A stretch of 64,000 nucleotides of DNA from contig MKVH01000009.1 in assembly GCA_001899175.1 (NCBI GenBank), forward strand, positions 27,553 through 91,552, given 5' to 3'. The notes beneath the pieces were generated by a model. That model was not told where the DNA came from. It saw only the letters and a list, made by a program, of their open reading frames with translations, and ran no database searches. This stretch comes from Candidatus Kapaibacterium thiocyanatum. Lineage in GTDB: Bacteria > Bacteroidota > Ignavibacteria > Kapaibacteriales > Kapaibacteriaceae. A program made the position numbers and the translations under genes. Numbering within the stretch: the first letter of the stretch is position 1; every line of letters begins with the position of its first letter. This document shows positions 26,316 through 35,051 of the stretch, one piece after another.

Positions 26316-26369
26316 GATGGGTCGATTGCTATGGTCGGAATCAGCCGATTCGCGTCACCATTCTCACCG
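26297..26369 (-). promoter_or_regulatory. Candidate antiterminator pairing in the his leader
   Basis: The minus-strand RNA segment CGGUGAGA (bases 26369-26362, leader codons 26-28) is fully complementary over 8 bases to UCUCACCG (26304-26297), which forms the loop of the terminator hairpin. A ribosome stalled on the His codons would leave the first segment free to pair and hinder the terminator. A ribosome reaching the leader stop would cover it. A further hairpin (26408-26384, stem TGCACA/TGTGCA) spans the His codons. The pairing is seen directly; the switching is inferred. Confidence 0.6.
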
Positions 26370-26445
26370 CACGACAGCATACACCGTGATGCACATGGAT
26401 GTGCACGGCGTGATGATGGGTGCGATGATGGTTGCGGCTGATCAT
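26341..26445 (-). CDS. hisL: Histidine operon leader peptide
   Basis: A 34-residue ORF (ATG at 26445, TGA at 26343-26341) containing nine histidines at positions 6, 7, 10, 11, 12, 15, 17, 19 and 20, in the segment HHRTHHHAVHIHVHH. It is followed 25 bases later by a strong intrinsic terminator and then hisG. The peptide has no expected function of its own: translation speed through the His codons senses charged tRNA-His. The ATG stands 8 bases after a -7 promoter element, so the transcript 5' end must be at or very near the start codon, and no Shine-Dalgarno is available. Confidence 0.9.
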   Translation of the reverse strand: MISRNHHRTHHHAVHIHVHHGVCCRAVRMVTRIG

Positions 26446-26453
26446 TGTGACGG

Positions 26454-26486
26454 CAAAGCTAGAATCGTTTCGAGGACATTTCCAAA
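26454..26486 (-). promoter_or_regulatory. Bacteroidota-type promoter of the his operon
   Basis: On the minus strand TTTG (26486-26483), a 21-base spacer and TAGCTTTG (26461-26454) match the known Bacteroides consensus TTTG...TAnnTTTG with about 19-21 bases between. It directly precedes hisL. Confidence 0.75.
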
Positions 26487-26616
26487 TATCCTTCCGATAT
26501 CATCACCGCCATTACCATCGTCGAGGCCCTGCGGAATCGGGATCGGAGCTCCCTTTCGAATTTCTTTAGAATCGTCCCGTTGCTTTGCACATCCCACATC
26601 AGGACGAACGGAATCC

Positions 26617-27963
26617 ATGAAGCCAAGGATGTCGATATGGGCGCTGTCGGTCATCACGACCCTGGTCGGCTGCGCTACCGAAAGCAGGGTGAATCGCAGG
26701 ACGATCGACGACGCAGTGAAGGCGTATTCCGGTGCCGGTATCGGTGAGCGCAAGGAAGCCGGGCGCTTCGACCTCCCGCCAGGTATCACGCTGGATAGCG
26801 GAATCACGATCGACGATGCGGTCGCCATCGCCCTTCGCAACAACGCACAGTTCCAGGCCGATCTGGCTTCCATGCCCATCGCCGAGGCGGATGTCGTCGA
26901 TGCCGGAACGATTCCGAATCCCGTCCTGCGCTACCTCTCGCCGAACGCGGGAATCGTGGCCCAGGGGTATCTCAACGTGGCCATCGACGTCCTGTGGCAG
27001 CGACCTGCCCGTATCGAAGCCGCACAACGGGATGCGGAACGCATGGCGTCCCTGCTCATACGTCGCAGCTACACACTGATCCGCGATGTACAGGTCGCCT
27101 ATATCGATCTCCAACTGGCGCGCGAACGTGCGCATCTGCTCACGGAAAACCTTGCCTTGCGAACCCAGCTTTCCGAGATCGCCGGTTCACGGCTGCGGCA
27201 CGGAGACATCAGCGATCTGGAAGCCACCGTCTCACGGACGGACTCCGCGACTGCGGCCGACGACCTGCAACGTGCCGTTCTCGATACACTTCTGCTCGGC
27301 AACAGACTCACGACACTCCTCGGAATGCAGACGACCGATACGACGCTCCGGCTCACGGTGAAGAAGGTACATGATTCCCTCGTCCTGCTTCCGAAGGAGC
27401 GCTATCTCGAACTCGCCTGGTCCTATCAGCCGGAAATGGTTGCAGCGAAGGCCGCCATAGAAGCCGCGGGAGAACGGATCGGATGGGAGAAGTCGAAAGT
27501 CGCCTCGCTCACCGCAGTGCTCAACTATCAACACGTCAACGGCACATCAGGTAATGCATGGCTTCCCAATGCCGTGAATCCCGGCATACAGATCGAACTG
27601 CCGATCCTGAACCGGAACCAGGGCAAGATCATGCGGGCGGAAGCGGAGCTGGATCAGGCCATGCTGCAATACGTCGCCTTACGACAGCGCATCGCACTCG
27701 ACGTAACGGATTCGTACAACAGATACGCACAGGTGTGGAACTCCTGTGCCATCTGGAATACCGACATGCTTCCTTCGCTCGAACAGGCCGTACGGCTCGT
27801 ACGGGAATCGTACAGACGCGGCGATATCTCCTACCTCCCCGTACTGGAAGCCATGCGCCAGCTCGCGAACGGCAAGCTCAGGAAGGCGGAGATCGAGGCG
27901 GAGCTGCAACGAACGGTAAGTCAACTGAATTACAGTATCGGCAAGAATATCCCAGGTCAATGA
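26617..27963 (+). CDS. TolC-family outer membrane factor, lipoprotein (CusC-like)
   Basis: A 448-residue outer membrane efflux protein. The first 19 residues end in a lipobox, TLVGC, so the mature protein is lipid-anchored like CusC. Two OMF repeats with long helices follow (EADVVDAGTIPNPVLRYLSP and AKAAIEAAGERIGWEKSKVA begin them). The frame is open 106 codons upstream, but the signal peptide fixes the start at ATG 26617. It is the first gene of an efflux operon and stands divergent from the his operon. A near-match to a -7 box (TTGCTTTG) lies about 35 bases before the start. Confidence 0.9.
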   Translation: MKPRMSIWALSVITTLVGCATESRVNRRTIDDAVKAYSGAGIGERKEAGRFDLPPGITLDSGITIDDAVAIALRNNAQFQADLASMPIAEADVVDAGTIPNPVLRYLSPNAGIVAQGYLNVAIDVLWQRPARIEAAQRDAERMASLLIRRSYTLIRDVQVAYIDLQLARERAHLLTENLALRTQLSEIAGSRLRHGDISDLEATVSRTDSATAADDLQRAVLDTLLLGNRLTTLLGMQTTDTTLRLTVKKVHDSLVLLPKERYLELAWSYQPEMVAAKAAIEAAGERIGWEKSKVASLTAVLNYQHVNGTSGNAWLPNAVNPGIQIELPILNRNQGKIMRAEAELDQAMLQYVALRQRIALDVTDSYNRYAQVWNSCAIWNTDMLPSLEQAVRLVRESYRRGDISYLPVLEAMRQLANGKLRKAEIEAELQRTVSQLNYSIGKNIPGQ

Positions 27964-27964
27964 C

Positions 27965-29158
27965 ATGCGTCGACTCCGTCATATCGCTCTCTGCACGGCA
28001 TCCACTTCCCTGCTCTTCGCATGCGGACCGGATCACGATCAACCGCACGAACCGCCAGCCTCGGTGGACAGGATCATGAAGGAGGCCGACCTGAATACGG
28101 TCACCCTCACGGACAAGGCCATCGAACGACTCGGCATCACGACCGCAGCAGTGGAGCGCAGATCCGTCGGCGACAGTCGGCTCGTCGCTGGAGAGGTCAT
28201 CGCCATGCCGGGCCGTACCGTGACGCTCACCGCACCAATGGCCGGTACGGTGCTCGATGCGAAGCCGGGTGACCCACTCACGTCAGGACGCAGTGTACGC
28301 AGAGGCCAGCGCCTGTTCCGGCTGCTCATCCTGCCATCCGAACGCGATCTGCTCAGCGCCCGCGAGGATGTCGCACAGAAACAGGTGCAGTACGATGTCG
28401 TCGTCGAGAAAGTGCATCGGGCCGAACAGCTCCTCAAGGAACGTGCAGGAAGTGTAAGGGCCAAACAGGAGGCCGATGCCGAGCTTGCGGACATCACGGC
28501 GTCGCTGCGCGTCGCACAGGCACGACTCGAGTTGCTACGCGGTCATCCGAACGGCGACCTCGCGGATCGTCTGTCCACCCTCGACGTCGAAGCGCCGATC
28601 GAAGGGATGATACAGCGAGTCTTCATCGGCTCTTCGCAGGTAGTGGCGACTGCAGCTCCCATCCTCGAGCTGACGTCGACATCGACGCTCTGGGTACGCG
28701 TTCCCGTCTACGCCGGTGATGCGGACCGGATCGATCGTATGGCGAATGCATACATCCAGTCCCTGTCCGGCGATTCTCCCGAACATCCTTCCATCGCCGC
28801 ACGCCCGGTGAACGGACCGATGACGGCCGACCTCGTAGCCACATCCGTCGATCTGTATTACGAGATCGACAACAGGAACGGACGCTTCCGTCCGGGACAA
28901 CGTATCGGCGCATCGATTCCCCGGCAGGGACGGCAATCGTCCCTCGTGATAGCGTTCTCCGCCGTGCTCTACGATCCGTCCGGCGGCACATGGATATACG
29001 AACGCACGGGTGATCGCACGTTCGTGAGGCGAAGAGTGGAAGTGGATCACGTCGAAGACGGAATGGTCGTCCTGCGGAGAGGTCTGACCGAAGGTACACG
29101 GGTCGTCACGACCGGTGCGGCGGAGTTGTTCGGCACGGAGTTCGGAGGAGGCAAGTAA
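27965..29158 (+). CDS. RND adaptor protein, lipoprotein (CusB-like)
   Basis: A 397-residue HlyD/CusB-family adaptor. The signal peptide ends in a lipobox (LLFAC, Cys20). Lipoyl-like halves flank a helical hairpin (RAEQLLKERAGSVRAKQEAD), followed by a beta-barrel and a C-terminal domain (GTRVVTTGAAELFGTEFGGGK). It starts one base after the OMF stop and its stop is immediately followed by the pump GTG, so the three are co-translated. No Met/His-rich metal tail like that of CusB is visible, so metal as substrate is likely but not proven. Confidence 0.9.
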   Translation: MRRLRHIALCTASTSLLFACGPDHDQPHEPPASVDRIMKEADLNTVTLTDKAIERLGITTAAVERRSVGDSRLVAGEVIAMPGRTVTLTAPMAGTVLDAKPGDPLTSGRSVRRGQRLFRLLILPSERDLLSAREDVAQKQVQYDVVVEKVHRAEQLLKERAGSVRAKQEADAELADITASLRVAQARLELLRGHPNGDLADRLSTLDVEAPIEGMIQRVFIGSSQVVATAAPILELTSTSTLWVRVPVYAGDADRIDRMANAYIQSLSGDSPEHPSIAARPVNGPMTADLVATSVDLYYEIDNRNGRFRPGQRIGASIPRQGRQSSLVIAFSAVLYDPSGGTWIYERTGDRTFVRRRVEVDHVEDGMVVLRRGLTEGTRVVTTGAAELFGTEFGGGK

Positions 29159-32100
29159 GTGCGCCATTTCATCTCGCTCTCCATGCGACTGCGGATCATC
29201 GTCGTCGCCCTCATGGCCCTGCTGATGATCGTCGGTATCCAGGTACTGAAGAACGCCTCGTTCGACGTCTTTCCGGAGTTCGCGCCACCTTACGTGGAGA
29301 TCCAGGTCGAGGCGCCCGGTCTGTCCACCGCCGAGGTCGAGGCCCTGCTCGCTGTTCCCATCGAGAATGTTCTGAACGGCGTCCCTCATGCCACGCATCT
29401 TCGATCGAAGTCCGTACCGGGCCTGACATCCATCGTCCAGCACTTCGAACACGGTACGGACATCATCCAGGCACGACAACTGGTTCAGGAACGCCTCAGC
29501 AGGGTGACTCCACAACTGCCTGCGGTAGCACGGCCTCCCGTCATGCTCAGTCCATTGTCATCGACAAGCAGGGTGCTGAAGATCGGCGTGAGTTCGCATA
29601 CACTGACGCAGATGGAAATGACGACGCAGGTCCGCTGGACACTGCGGCCACGGCTCATGTCGATTGCCGGCGTGGCCAATGTGGCGATCTGGGGACAGCG
29701 CGACAGGCAACTTCAGGTATGTGTCGATCCCGAGCGACTCTATGCGAACAACCTCACGCTCGCCCAGGTCACTACCGCCGTTCAGGACGCCACACGTCAG
29801 TTCGGTGGAGGTTTCGTGGACATGCCCAATCAACGGATCGCCGTCTCCAACGTACCGCACGTCTACGATGCCCGTGATCTGTCGGCTATCGCCCTCCCCA
29901 CCGCGAACGGAGCGTCCGTGCGCCTCGGCGATCTGGCCGACGTCATGGAAGGATATCCTCTCCCCATCGGCAATGCCATCGTCAACGATGGCCCCGGGCT
30001 TCTGCTCATCGTGGAGAAGCAGCCCGGCGCGAACACGCTCGACGTGACGAGGCAGGTCGAAGCCGTCCTGCGTGAAATGACTCCTGCAATGAAGGGTATG
30101 ACCTTCGATTCCACGATCTTCCGTCCGGCCACCTACATCGAGATGTCGCTGCACAATCTCAACAAGGCCCTGCTCATCGGTTGTACCCTCGTCGTCATCG
30201 TACTCTTCTTCTTCCTCCACGACTGGCGCGTCGCTCTCATCAGCGTGACGGCCATTCCGCTATCGCTCGTCGTGGCGGCACTCGTCCTGCACTATCGCGG
30301 CGGCACCATCGATACGATGGTACTCGCCGGACTGATCATCGCGCTCGGTGAAGTGGTGGACGATGCCATCATCGACGTGGAGAACATCGTGCGGCGATTG
30401 CGCGAGAACGCGCTTCGACCCGATCCCCTGCCGGCCTTCCGCGTCGTACTGGAGGCCTCGATGGAAGTGCGCAGTGCTGTCGTCTTCGGCAGCATGATCG
30501 TCGCCCTCGTCCTGATACCGGTCTTCTTCCTTCCCGGTCTGTCGGGTGCCTTCTTCCAGCCGTTGGCCCTGTCCTACGTCCTGGCCATCATGGCATCGCT
30601 CTTCGTTGCCCTGACACTCACACCAGCCCTGTCCCTGCTCCTTCTGCCGAAGGCATATGGACACGGCACCGACAAGTCGCATCGCGTCGAACCGAAGGTC
30701 GTGCTGTGGATGAAGGGTCGCTACGAAGCCGCACTCCATCGTATTCTCGAACGACGGCGCGGCATTCCCGTCGTGCTCGCAGGAATCGTCGTCGTCACGA
30801 TGGCCATCGTTCCCTTCCTCGGCGAAGAGTTCCTGCCGCACTTCAGGGAATACGACTTCCTCATGCACTGGGTCACGAAGCCCGGTACGTCACTCGACGA
30901 GTCGACGCGCATCACGCAACGTGTGAGCAAGGAACTGCGCGCGATCCCCGGTGTGCGCAACTTCGGTGCCCATATCGGCCGTGCGGAGGTCGCCGACGAG
31001 GTGGTAGGATCGAACTTCACGGAGAACTGGATCAGCGTCGATCCGACCGTCGACTACGACAGTACCGTAGCCCGCATCCAGAGCGTCGTCGACGGTTATC
31101 CCGGTCTGCACCGTGACGTGCTCACCTATCTGCGCGAGCGCGTGAAGGAGGTCCTGACCGGCACGAGCGCCAGTATCGTCGTGCGCATCTATGGTCCGGA
31201 CCTTGGAACACTGGAACGCAAGGCCAAGGAAGTGGGTGCTGCACTGGTGTCCATCGACGGCGTCTCCGATCTGAAAGTACAGCCTCAGACGCTGGTACCG
31301 CAACTCGCCGTACGGTTCGATGCTGAACGTGCGGCATGTTTCGGTGTGACGGCGACCGACGTCCGACGCACCATCGCCACGATCGTGAATGGTGTCAAGG
31401 CCGGAGAAGTCTACGACGACCAGAAGATCTTCGACGTCGTGGTGTGGGGGCGACGCGAGCTCCGTACCGACATCGAACGGATCCGCGACATTCAGGTCGA
31501 TCTTCCTCGTGGTGGCCGTGTTCCGCTGAAGGACGTCGCCGATATCCATATCGCTCCGACGCCGAACGAGATCACGCGTGAGCTCTCGTCGCGCCGTATC
31601 GACGTCACCTGCAATACCAGGGGTCGCGACCTCGGAAGCGTGGCGCGTTCCATCGAAGACAAGCTCCGCACGATCCCCTTCGATGCAGGATACCATCCCG
31701 AGATACTCGGCGAGTATGCCGAACGGCAGGAATCGCAGCAGAGACTCTATGCGCTTGCTCTCCTCTCCATCCTGGGTATCTTTCTCATCCTCTACGCCGA
31801 CTTCGCGTCCTATCGCCTGTCCCTGCTCGTGCTGCTGAGTCTCCCCTTCGCACTTGCCGGCTGCGTGATGAGCACGACGATGACGGGAGGCATCCTCTCG
31901 CTCGGCTCGCTGGTAGGATTCGTCACCGTGCTCGGAGTCGCTGTCCGTAACGCCATCATGCTGATAAGTCACTATCGTCATCTCGAAGATGTCGAAGGCG
32001 AAGGATTCGGACTCCGCCTCGTCGTCCGCGGTGCACTGGAACGGCTCGTTCCCATTCTCATGACGGCCTTGACGGCAAGTCTCGCCCTGCTTCCCATCGT

Positions 32101-32257
32101 GGCGACCGGTGACAGGCCCGGCCAGGAAATCGAGTATCCGATGGCCATCGCAATCCTCGGTGGCCTGACCACGTCGACCGTCCTCAATCTGTTCTTCCTG
32201 CCGGCCTTGTACCTGCGTTTTGGACGACCATATATCGCTTCGGCACAGGAATCATGA
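29159..32257 (+). CDS. RND efflux permease, CzcA/CusA family
   Basis: A 1032-residue pump with the 12-TM RND layout. TM4 carries [20 protein letters not shown], and the TM10 region reads [18 protein letters not shown], with Arg where AcrB-type pumps have Lys. This is the pattern of the heavy-metal (HME) branch rather than the drug (HAE1) branch. The start is GTG, supported by GGAGGAGG 8 bases upstream. It overlaps the response-regulator start by 4 bases (ATGA). With the OMF and adaptor it forms a complete tripartite pump; the substrate is probably a metal cation. Confidence 0.92.
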   Translation: MRHFISLSMRLRIIVVALMALLMIVGIQVLKNASFDVFPEFAPPYVEIQVEAPGLSTAEVEALLAVPIENVLNGVPHATHLRSKSVPGLTSIVQHFEHGTDIIQARQLVQERLSRVTPQLPAVARPPVMLSPLSSTSRVLKIGVSSHTLTQMEMTTQVRWTLRPRLMSIAGVANVAIWGQRDRQLQVCVDPERLYANNLTLAQVTTAVQDATRQFGGGFVDMPNQRIAVSNVPHVYDARDLSAIALPTANGASVRLGDLADVMEGYPLPIGNAIVNDGPGLLLIVEKQPGANTLDVTRQVEAVLREMTPAMKGMTFDSTIFRPATYIEMSLHNLNKALLIGCTLVVIVLFFFLHDWRVALISVTAIPLSLVVAALVLHYRGGTIDTMVLAGLIIALGEVVDDAIIDVENIVRRLRENALRPDPLPAFRVVLEASMEVRSAVVFGSMIVALVLIPVFFLPGLSGAFFQPLALSYVLAIMASLFVALTLTPALSLLLLPKAYGHGTDKSHRVEPKVVLWMKGRYEAALHRILERRRGIPVVLAGIVVVTMAIVPFLGEEFLPHFREYDFLMHWVTKPGTSLDESTRITQRVSKELRAIPGVRNFGAHIGRAEVADEVVGSNFTENWISVDPTVDYDSTVARIQSVVDGYPGLHRDVLTYLRERVKEVLTGTSASIVVRIYGPDLGTLERKAKEVGAALVSIDGVSDLKVQPQTLVPQLAVRFDAERAACFGVTATDVRRTIATIVNGVKAGEVYDDQKIFDVVVWGRRELRTDIERIRDIQVDLPRGGRVPLKDVADIHIAPTPNEITRELSSRRIDVTCNTRGRDLGSVARSIEDKLRTIPFDAGYHPEILGEYAERQESQQRLYALALLSILGIFLILYADFASYRLSLLVLLSLPFALAGCVMSTTMTGGILSLGSLVGFVTVLGVAVRNAIMLISHYRHLEDVEGEGFGLRLVVRGALERLVPILMTALTASLALLPIVATGDRPGQEIEYPMAIAILGGLTTSTVLNLFFLPALYLRFGRPYIASAQES

Positions 32258-32931
32258 AACTGCTCATCGTGGAAGACGAACTGCGCCTGCTGGAGGACAT
32301 GGAAACGTTCATGTCCGAACAGGGCTATCTGTGCGAGCGCGCGGAGAACCATGCACAGGCGGAAGAGAAACTTTCGTTGTATCGATACGATGCCATCCTT
32401 CTCGATATCACGCTGCCTGACGGCAACGGCCTGCGCCTGCTCGAACTCGTCAAGGACCTGCACCCCGTGACCGGTGTCCTGATCGTGTCGGCGAAGGATT
32501 CGCTGGACGACAAGCTGAAAGGTCTGCATCTCGGTGCCGACGACTATATCACCAAGCCCTTCCATCTCGAAGAGCTCAATGCCCGCATCAGCGCACTGAT
32601 ACGACGAACGAACTACAACGGCAGCACGCTCATCACGGTCGACGACGTCGTCATCGACACCGCGTCGAAAACCGTATCCGTCGGCCCCGAACCGGTCATC
32701 CTGACGAAGACCGAATACGAGCTCCTGCTCTACTTCGTCGTGAACCGCAATCGCGTGCTCAGTCAGCAATCCATCGCCGAACACCTGTGGGGCGATCACT
32801 ACGACATGGCGGACAACCATAGCGTCGTCTATGTTCACACGAACAACCTCCGGAAGAAGATCCATAGCGCGACGGGCAGGGACTACATCAAGACCGTCTA
32901 CGGGATGGGATATCGCTGGTCCACTCCATGA
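32254..32931 (+). CDS. OmpR/PhoB-family response regulator
   Basis: A 225-residue regulator: receiver domain with the acidic pocket IVEDE, phospho-acceptor Asp51 in [12 protein letters not shown], the Lys of ITKPFH, and a C-terminal winged helix ([13 protein letters not shown] to VYGMGYRW). It overlaps the pump stop by ATGA and the kinase start by ATGA. It probably controls the efflux operon, as CusR does, by binding upstream of 26617. Confidence 0.95.
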   Translation: MKLLIVEDELRLLEDMETFMSEQGYLCERAENHAQAEEKLSLYRYDAILLDITLPDGNGLRLLELVKDLHPVTGVLIVSAKDSLDDKLKGLHLGADDYITKPFHLEELNARISALIRRTNYNGSTLITVDDVVIDTASKTVSVGPEPVILTKTEYELLLYFVVNRNRVLSQQSIAEHLWGDHYDMADNHSVVYVHTNNLRKKIHSATGRDYIKTVYGMGYRWSTP

Positions 32932-34172
32932 AGCTGCTTCGTAAAACCACATCGCTCTACCTCGGAGCCACCGCCGTGATCCTGTGCATGGCAGGCATAG
33001 CGCTCTTCTTCATCCTGCAGGAAATCGTGCAGGACGAGATGGACGAACAACTGGAACTGCAGGCCGAACTCCTTGCGGAACAGGTGCGTACCGGCGATGT
33101 GCCATCCCTGCCGATGGCGACGATAACGGAGCTGAGCACCGACGTCCCGCCGGCGACGATCACCGGTGATACCCTGCTCTACGACAGGGTCCAGAAGAAG
33201 AAGGAAGACTATCGCTATCTGTCGACCATCCGCACCATCACAGGAAGGAAGTACAGACTGACGGTCGTTACGGCCCACATCGGCTGGGATCAATACTACC
33301 TCATCATCTTCACCGTATTCCTGGCCGCAGTCCTGTCCCTCACGATGGCGGGCACCGCGATCAACTTCGTTTCGTCACGGAGGATATGGCGGCCCTTCTT
33401 CCATAATCTGAAGGCGTTGAAGGAATACTCGGTCACGTCGTCCGAGCCCATGGATCTGATGGATTCGGATATCGACGAATTCCGTGAGTTGAAGCGCTCA
33501 CTGGACCAACTGACGCAACGTGGCCGAAGGGAATATATGGCCTTGCGCGAGTTCACCGAGAATGCATCGCACGAGCTTCAGACGCCACTTGCCATCATCC
33601 GATCGAAGATCGACAGACTGAGCCAGTATCCGGTGTCGGAAGAGATGGCGGAGATCATATCCCAGGCCCGCGCCGACGTGAGCCGCCTGTCCCGTATCAA
33701 CAGGAATCTGCTCCTCCTCGCCAGACTCGACAACAGGGCTTTCGAATTCACGGACGCCCTCGACATCGCCGACATCACCCATGATCATCTCCAGCGCATG
33801 CAGGACCTGTTCGCCGTGCGCGACATCCCGGTGACGATGGAATCCTCTCCCTTGACCGTCAAGGGTAACCGATACCTGTTCGACGTCCTCATGACCAACA
33901 TGCTCTCGAACGCATGGAAGTACACGAACGATGGCGGAGATGTCGCCATCGCCATCACCGGATCGGCGTTGACGATGAGTAACAGCGGTGCTCCTCTCGA
34001 CCTTCCCGAACACGAACTGTTCGACCGGTTCAGGAAAGGGACGATGCATCACGGATCGACGGGCCTCGGCCTGGCCATCGCACGCGAGATATGCGAGGTA
34101 CACGGCTGGACCATCCGCTACGACTACATACATGGTCGACATCATTTTTCCATCGATCTTCACCCGGACTGA
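32928..34172 (+). CDS. Sensor histidine kinase
   Basis: A 414-residue two-TM kinase. TM1 is at about 10-30, a short periplasmic sensor of about 90 residues follows, then TM2 (LIIFTVFLAAVLSLTMA). The phosphorylated His215 lies in ENASHELQTPL, the N box in LMTNMLSNAWKY, and the last glycine box in GSTGLGLAIA. A HAMP-like linker is weak. It is the partner of the adjacent response regulator and probably senses the efflux substrate in the periplasm. Confidence 0.94.
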   Translation: MKLLRKTTSLYLGATAVILCMAGIALFFILQEIVQDEMDEQLELQAELLAEQVRTGDVPSLPMATITELSTDVPPATITGDTLLYDRVQKKKEDYRYLSTIRTITGRKYRLTVVTAHIGWDQYYLIIFTVFLAAVLSLTMAGTAINFVSSRRIWRPFFHNLKALKEYSVTSSEPMDLMDSDIDEFRELKRSLDQLTQRGRREYMALREFTENASHELQTPLAIIRSKIDRLSQYPVSEEMAEIISQARADVSRLSRINRNLLLLARLDNRAFEFTDALDIADITHDHLQRMQDLFAVRDIPVTMESSPLTVKGNRYLFDVLMTNMLSNAWKYTNDGGDVAIAITGSALTMSNSGAPLDLPEHELFDRFRKGTMHHGSTGLGLAIAREICEVHGWTIRYDYIHGRHHFSIDLHPD

Positions 34173-34173
34173 C

Positions 34174-34596
34174 ATGCACGGCCTCGTCCATCATATCGAG
34201 CTCTACGTCTCCGATCTCCCGGCGTCCACGGCATTCTGGTCGTGGCTGCTGACGGAGAAGTTCTCGTATACAGTCTATCAGAAGTGGAACAAGGGCATCA
34301 GCTTCAAGCTCCACGATACCTATATCGTCCTCGTGCAGACCGAAGCACGATATCTCGACATCCCCTATCACAGGAAACGTTCCGGCCTCAACCACCTTGC
34401 CTTCCATTGCGAGTCCCGTGAGTTCGTGGATACCCTCGCCGGAGAGTTGCGGGACAAGGGCATCGCGATACTCTATGCGGATACGCATCGTAACACGGAA
34501 GACTATCACGCCATATATTTCGAGGACCCCGACAGGATCAAGGTCGAGCTCGTAACCCATCCCAATCGATCGGAGGAACATCGTCATGACCGTTGA
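34174..34596 (+). CDS. VOC (glyoxalase/bleomycin-resistance) family protein
   Basis: A 140-residue single-domain VOC protein: VHHIELYVSDLPASTAFW opens the first beta-alpha-beta-beta-beta module, and LNHLAFHCES and FEDPDRIKVELV form the second. His and Glu positions suit a metal site. The start at 34174 lies two bases after the kinase stop, so it probably belongs to the same transcript. Substrate unknown. Confidence 0.85.
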   Translation: MHGLVHHIELYVSDLPASTAFWSWLLTEKFSYTVYQKWNKGISFKLHDTYIVLVQTEARYLDIPYHRKRSGLNHLAFHCESREFVDTLAGELRDKGIAILYADTHRNTEDYHAIYFEDPDRIKVELVTHPNRSEEHRHDR

Positions 34597-35047
34597 AACA
34601 TCCGAACTCGGACCATATCATGTGGCCACGATACGGCATATCGGCCCCTATACGAACGTGGGCAGGATATTCGACGAACTCTGGAAATGGATCGTCGCCA
34701 ACGACCTCGTCAACGACGACACCGTAGTCATCGGCCTGTCCTACGACGATCCCGCCATTCTTCCGGCGGAGCAGCTACGCTATGACGCGTGCGTGACCGT
34801 ACCACAGGGTACGACGGGAACCGACCGGATCGTCATCAGGACCCTGCCCGCACAGCGATACGCCCATACGATTCACGTCGGCAGTTACGAAGGATTGGGG
34901 CCGGCCTTCGGCCGGATGTTCGACGAGTGGCTTCCCCGCAGCGGAGCGCATGCCCTGCCTCTCCCCTGCATCGAAGTCTATCTCGACGACATGGCCAGGG
35001 TTCCGATAGAGCAACTGAGGACGCTCATCGGTATTCCGGTGGCATGA
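34586..35047 (+). CDS. GyrI-like small-molecule-binding domain protein
   Basis: A 153-residue protein resembling the effector domain of AraC-type regulators and SbmC/GyrI: VATIRHIGPYTNVGRIFDEL, YDACVTVP and HTIHVGSYEGLGPAFGRMFDEW are the typical blocks. There is no DNA-binding domain. It overlaps the VOC gene by 11 bases, so the pair is co-expressed. Possibly a binder or hydrolase of small toxic compounds. Confidence 0.85.
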   Translation: MTVETSELGPYHVATIRHIGPYTNVGRIFDELWKWIVANDLVNDDTVVIGLSYDDPAILPAEQLRYDACVTVPQGTTGTDRIVIRTLPAQRYAHTIHVGSYEGLGPAFGRMFDEWLPRSGAHALPLPCIEVYLDDMARVPIEQLRTLIGIPVA

Positions 35048-35051
35048 TGCG

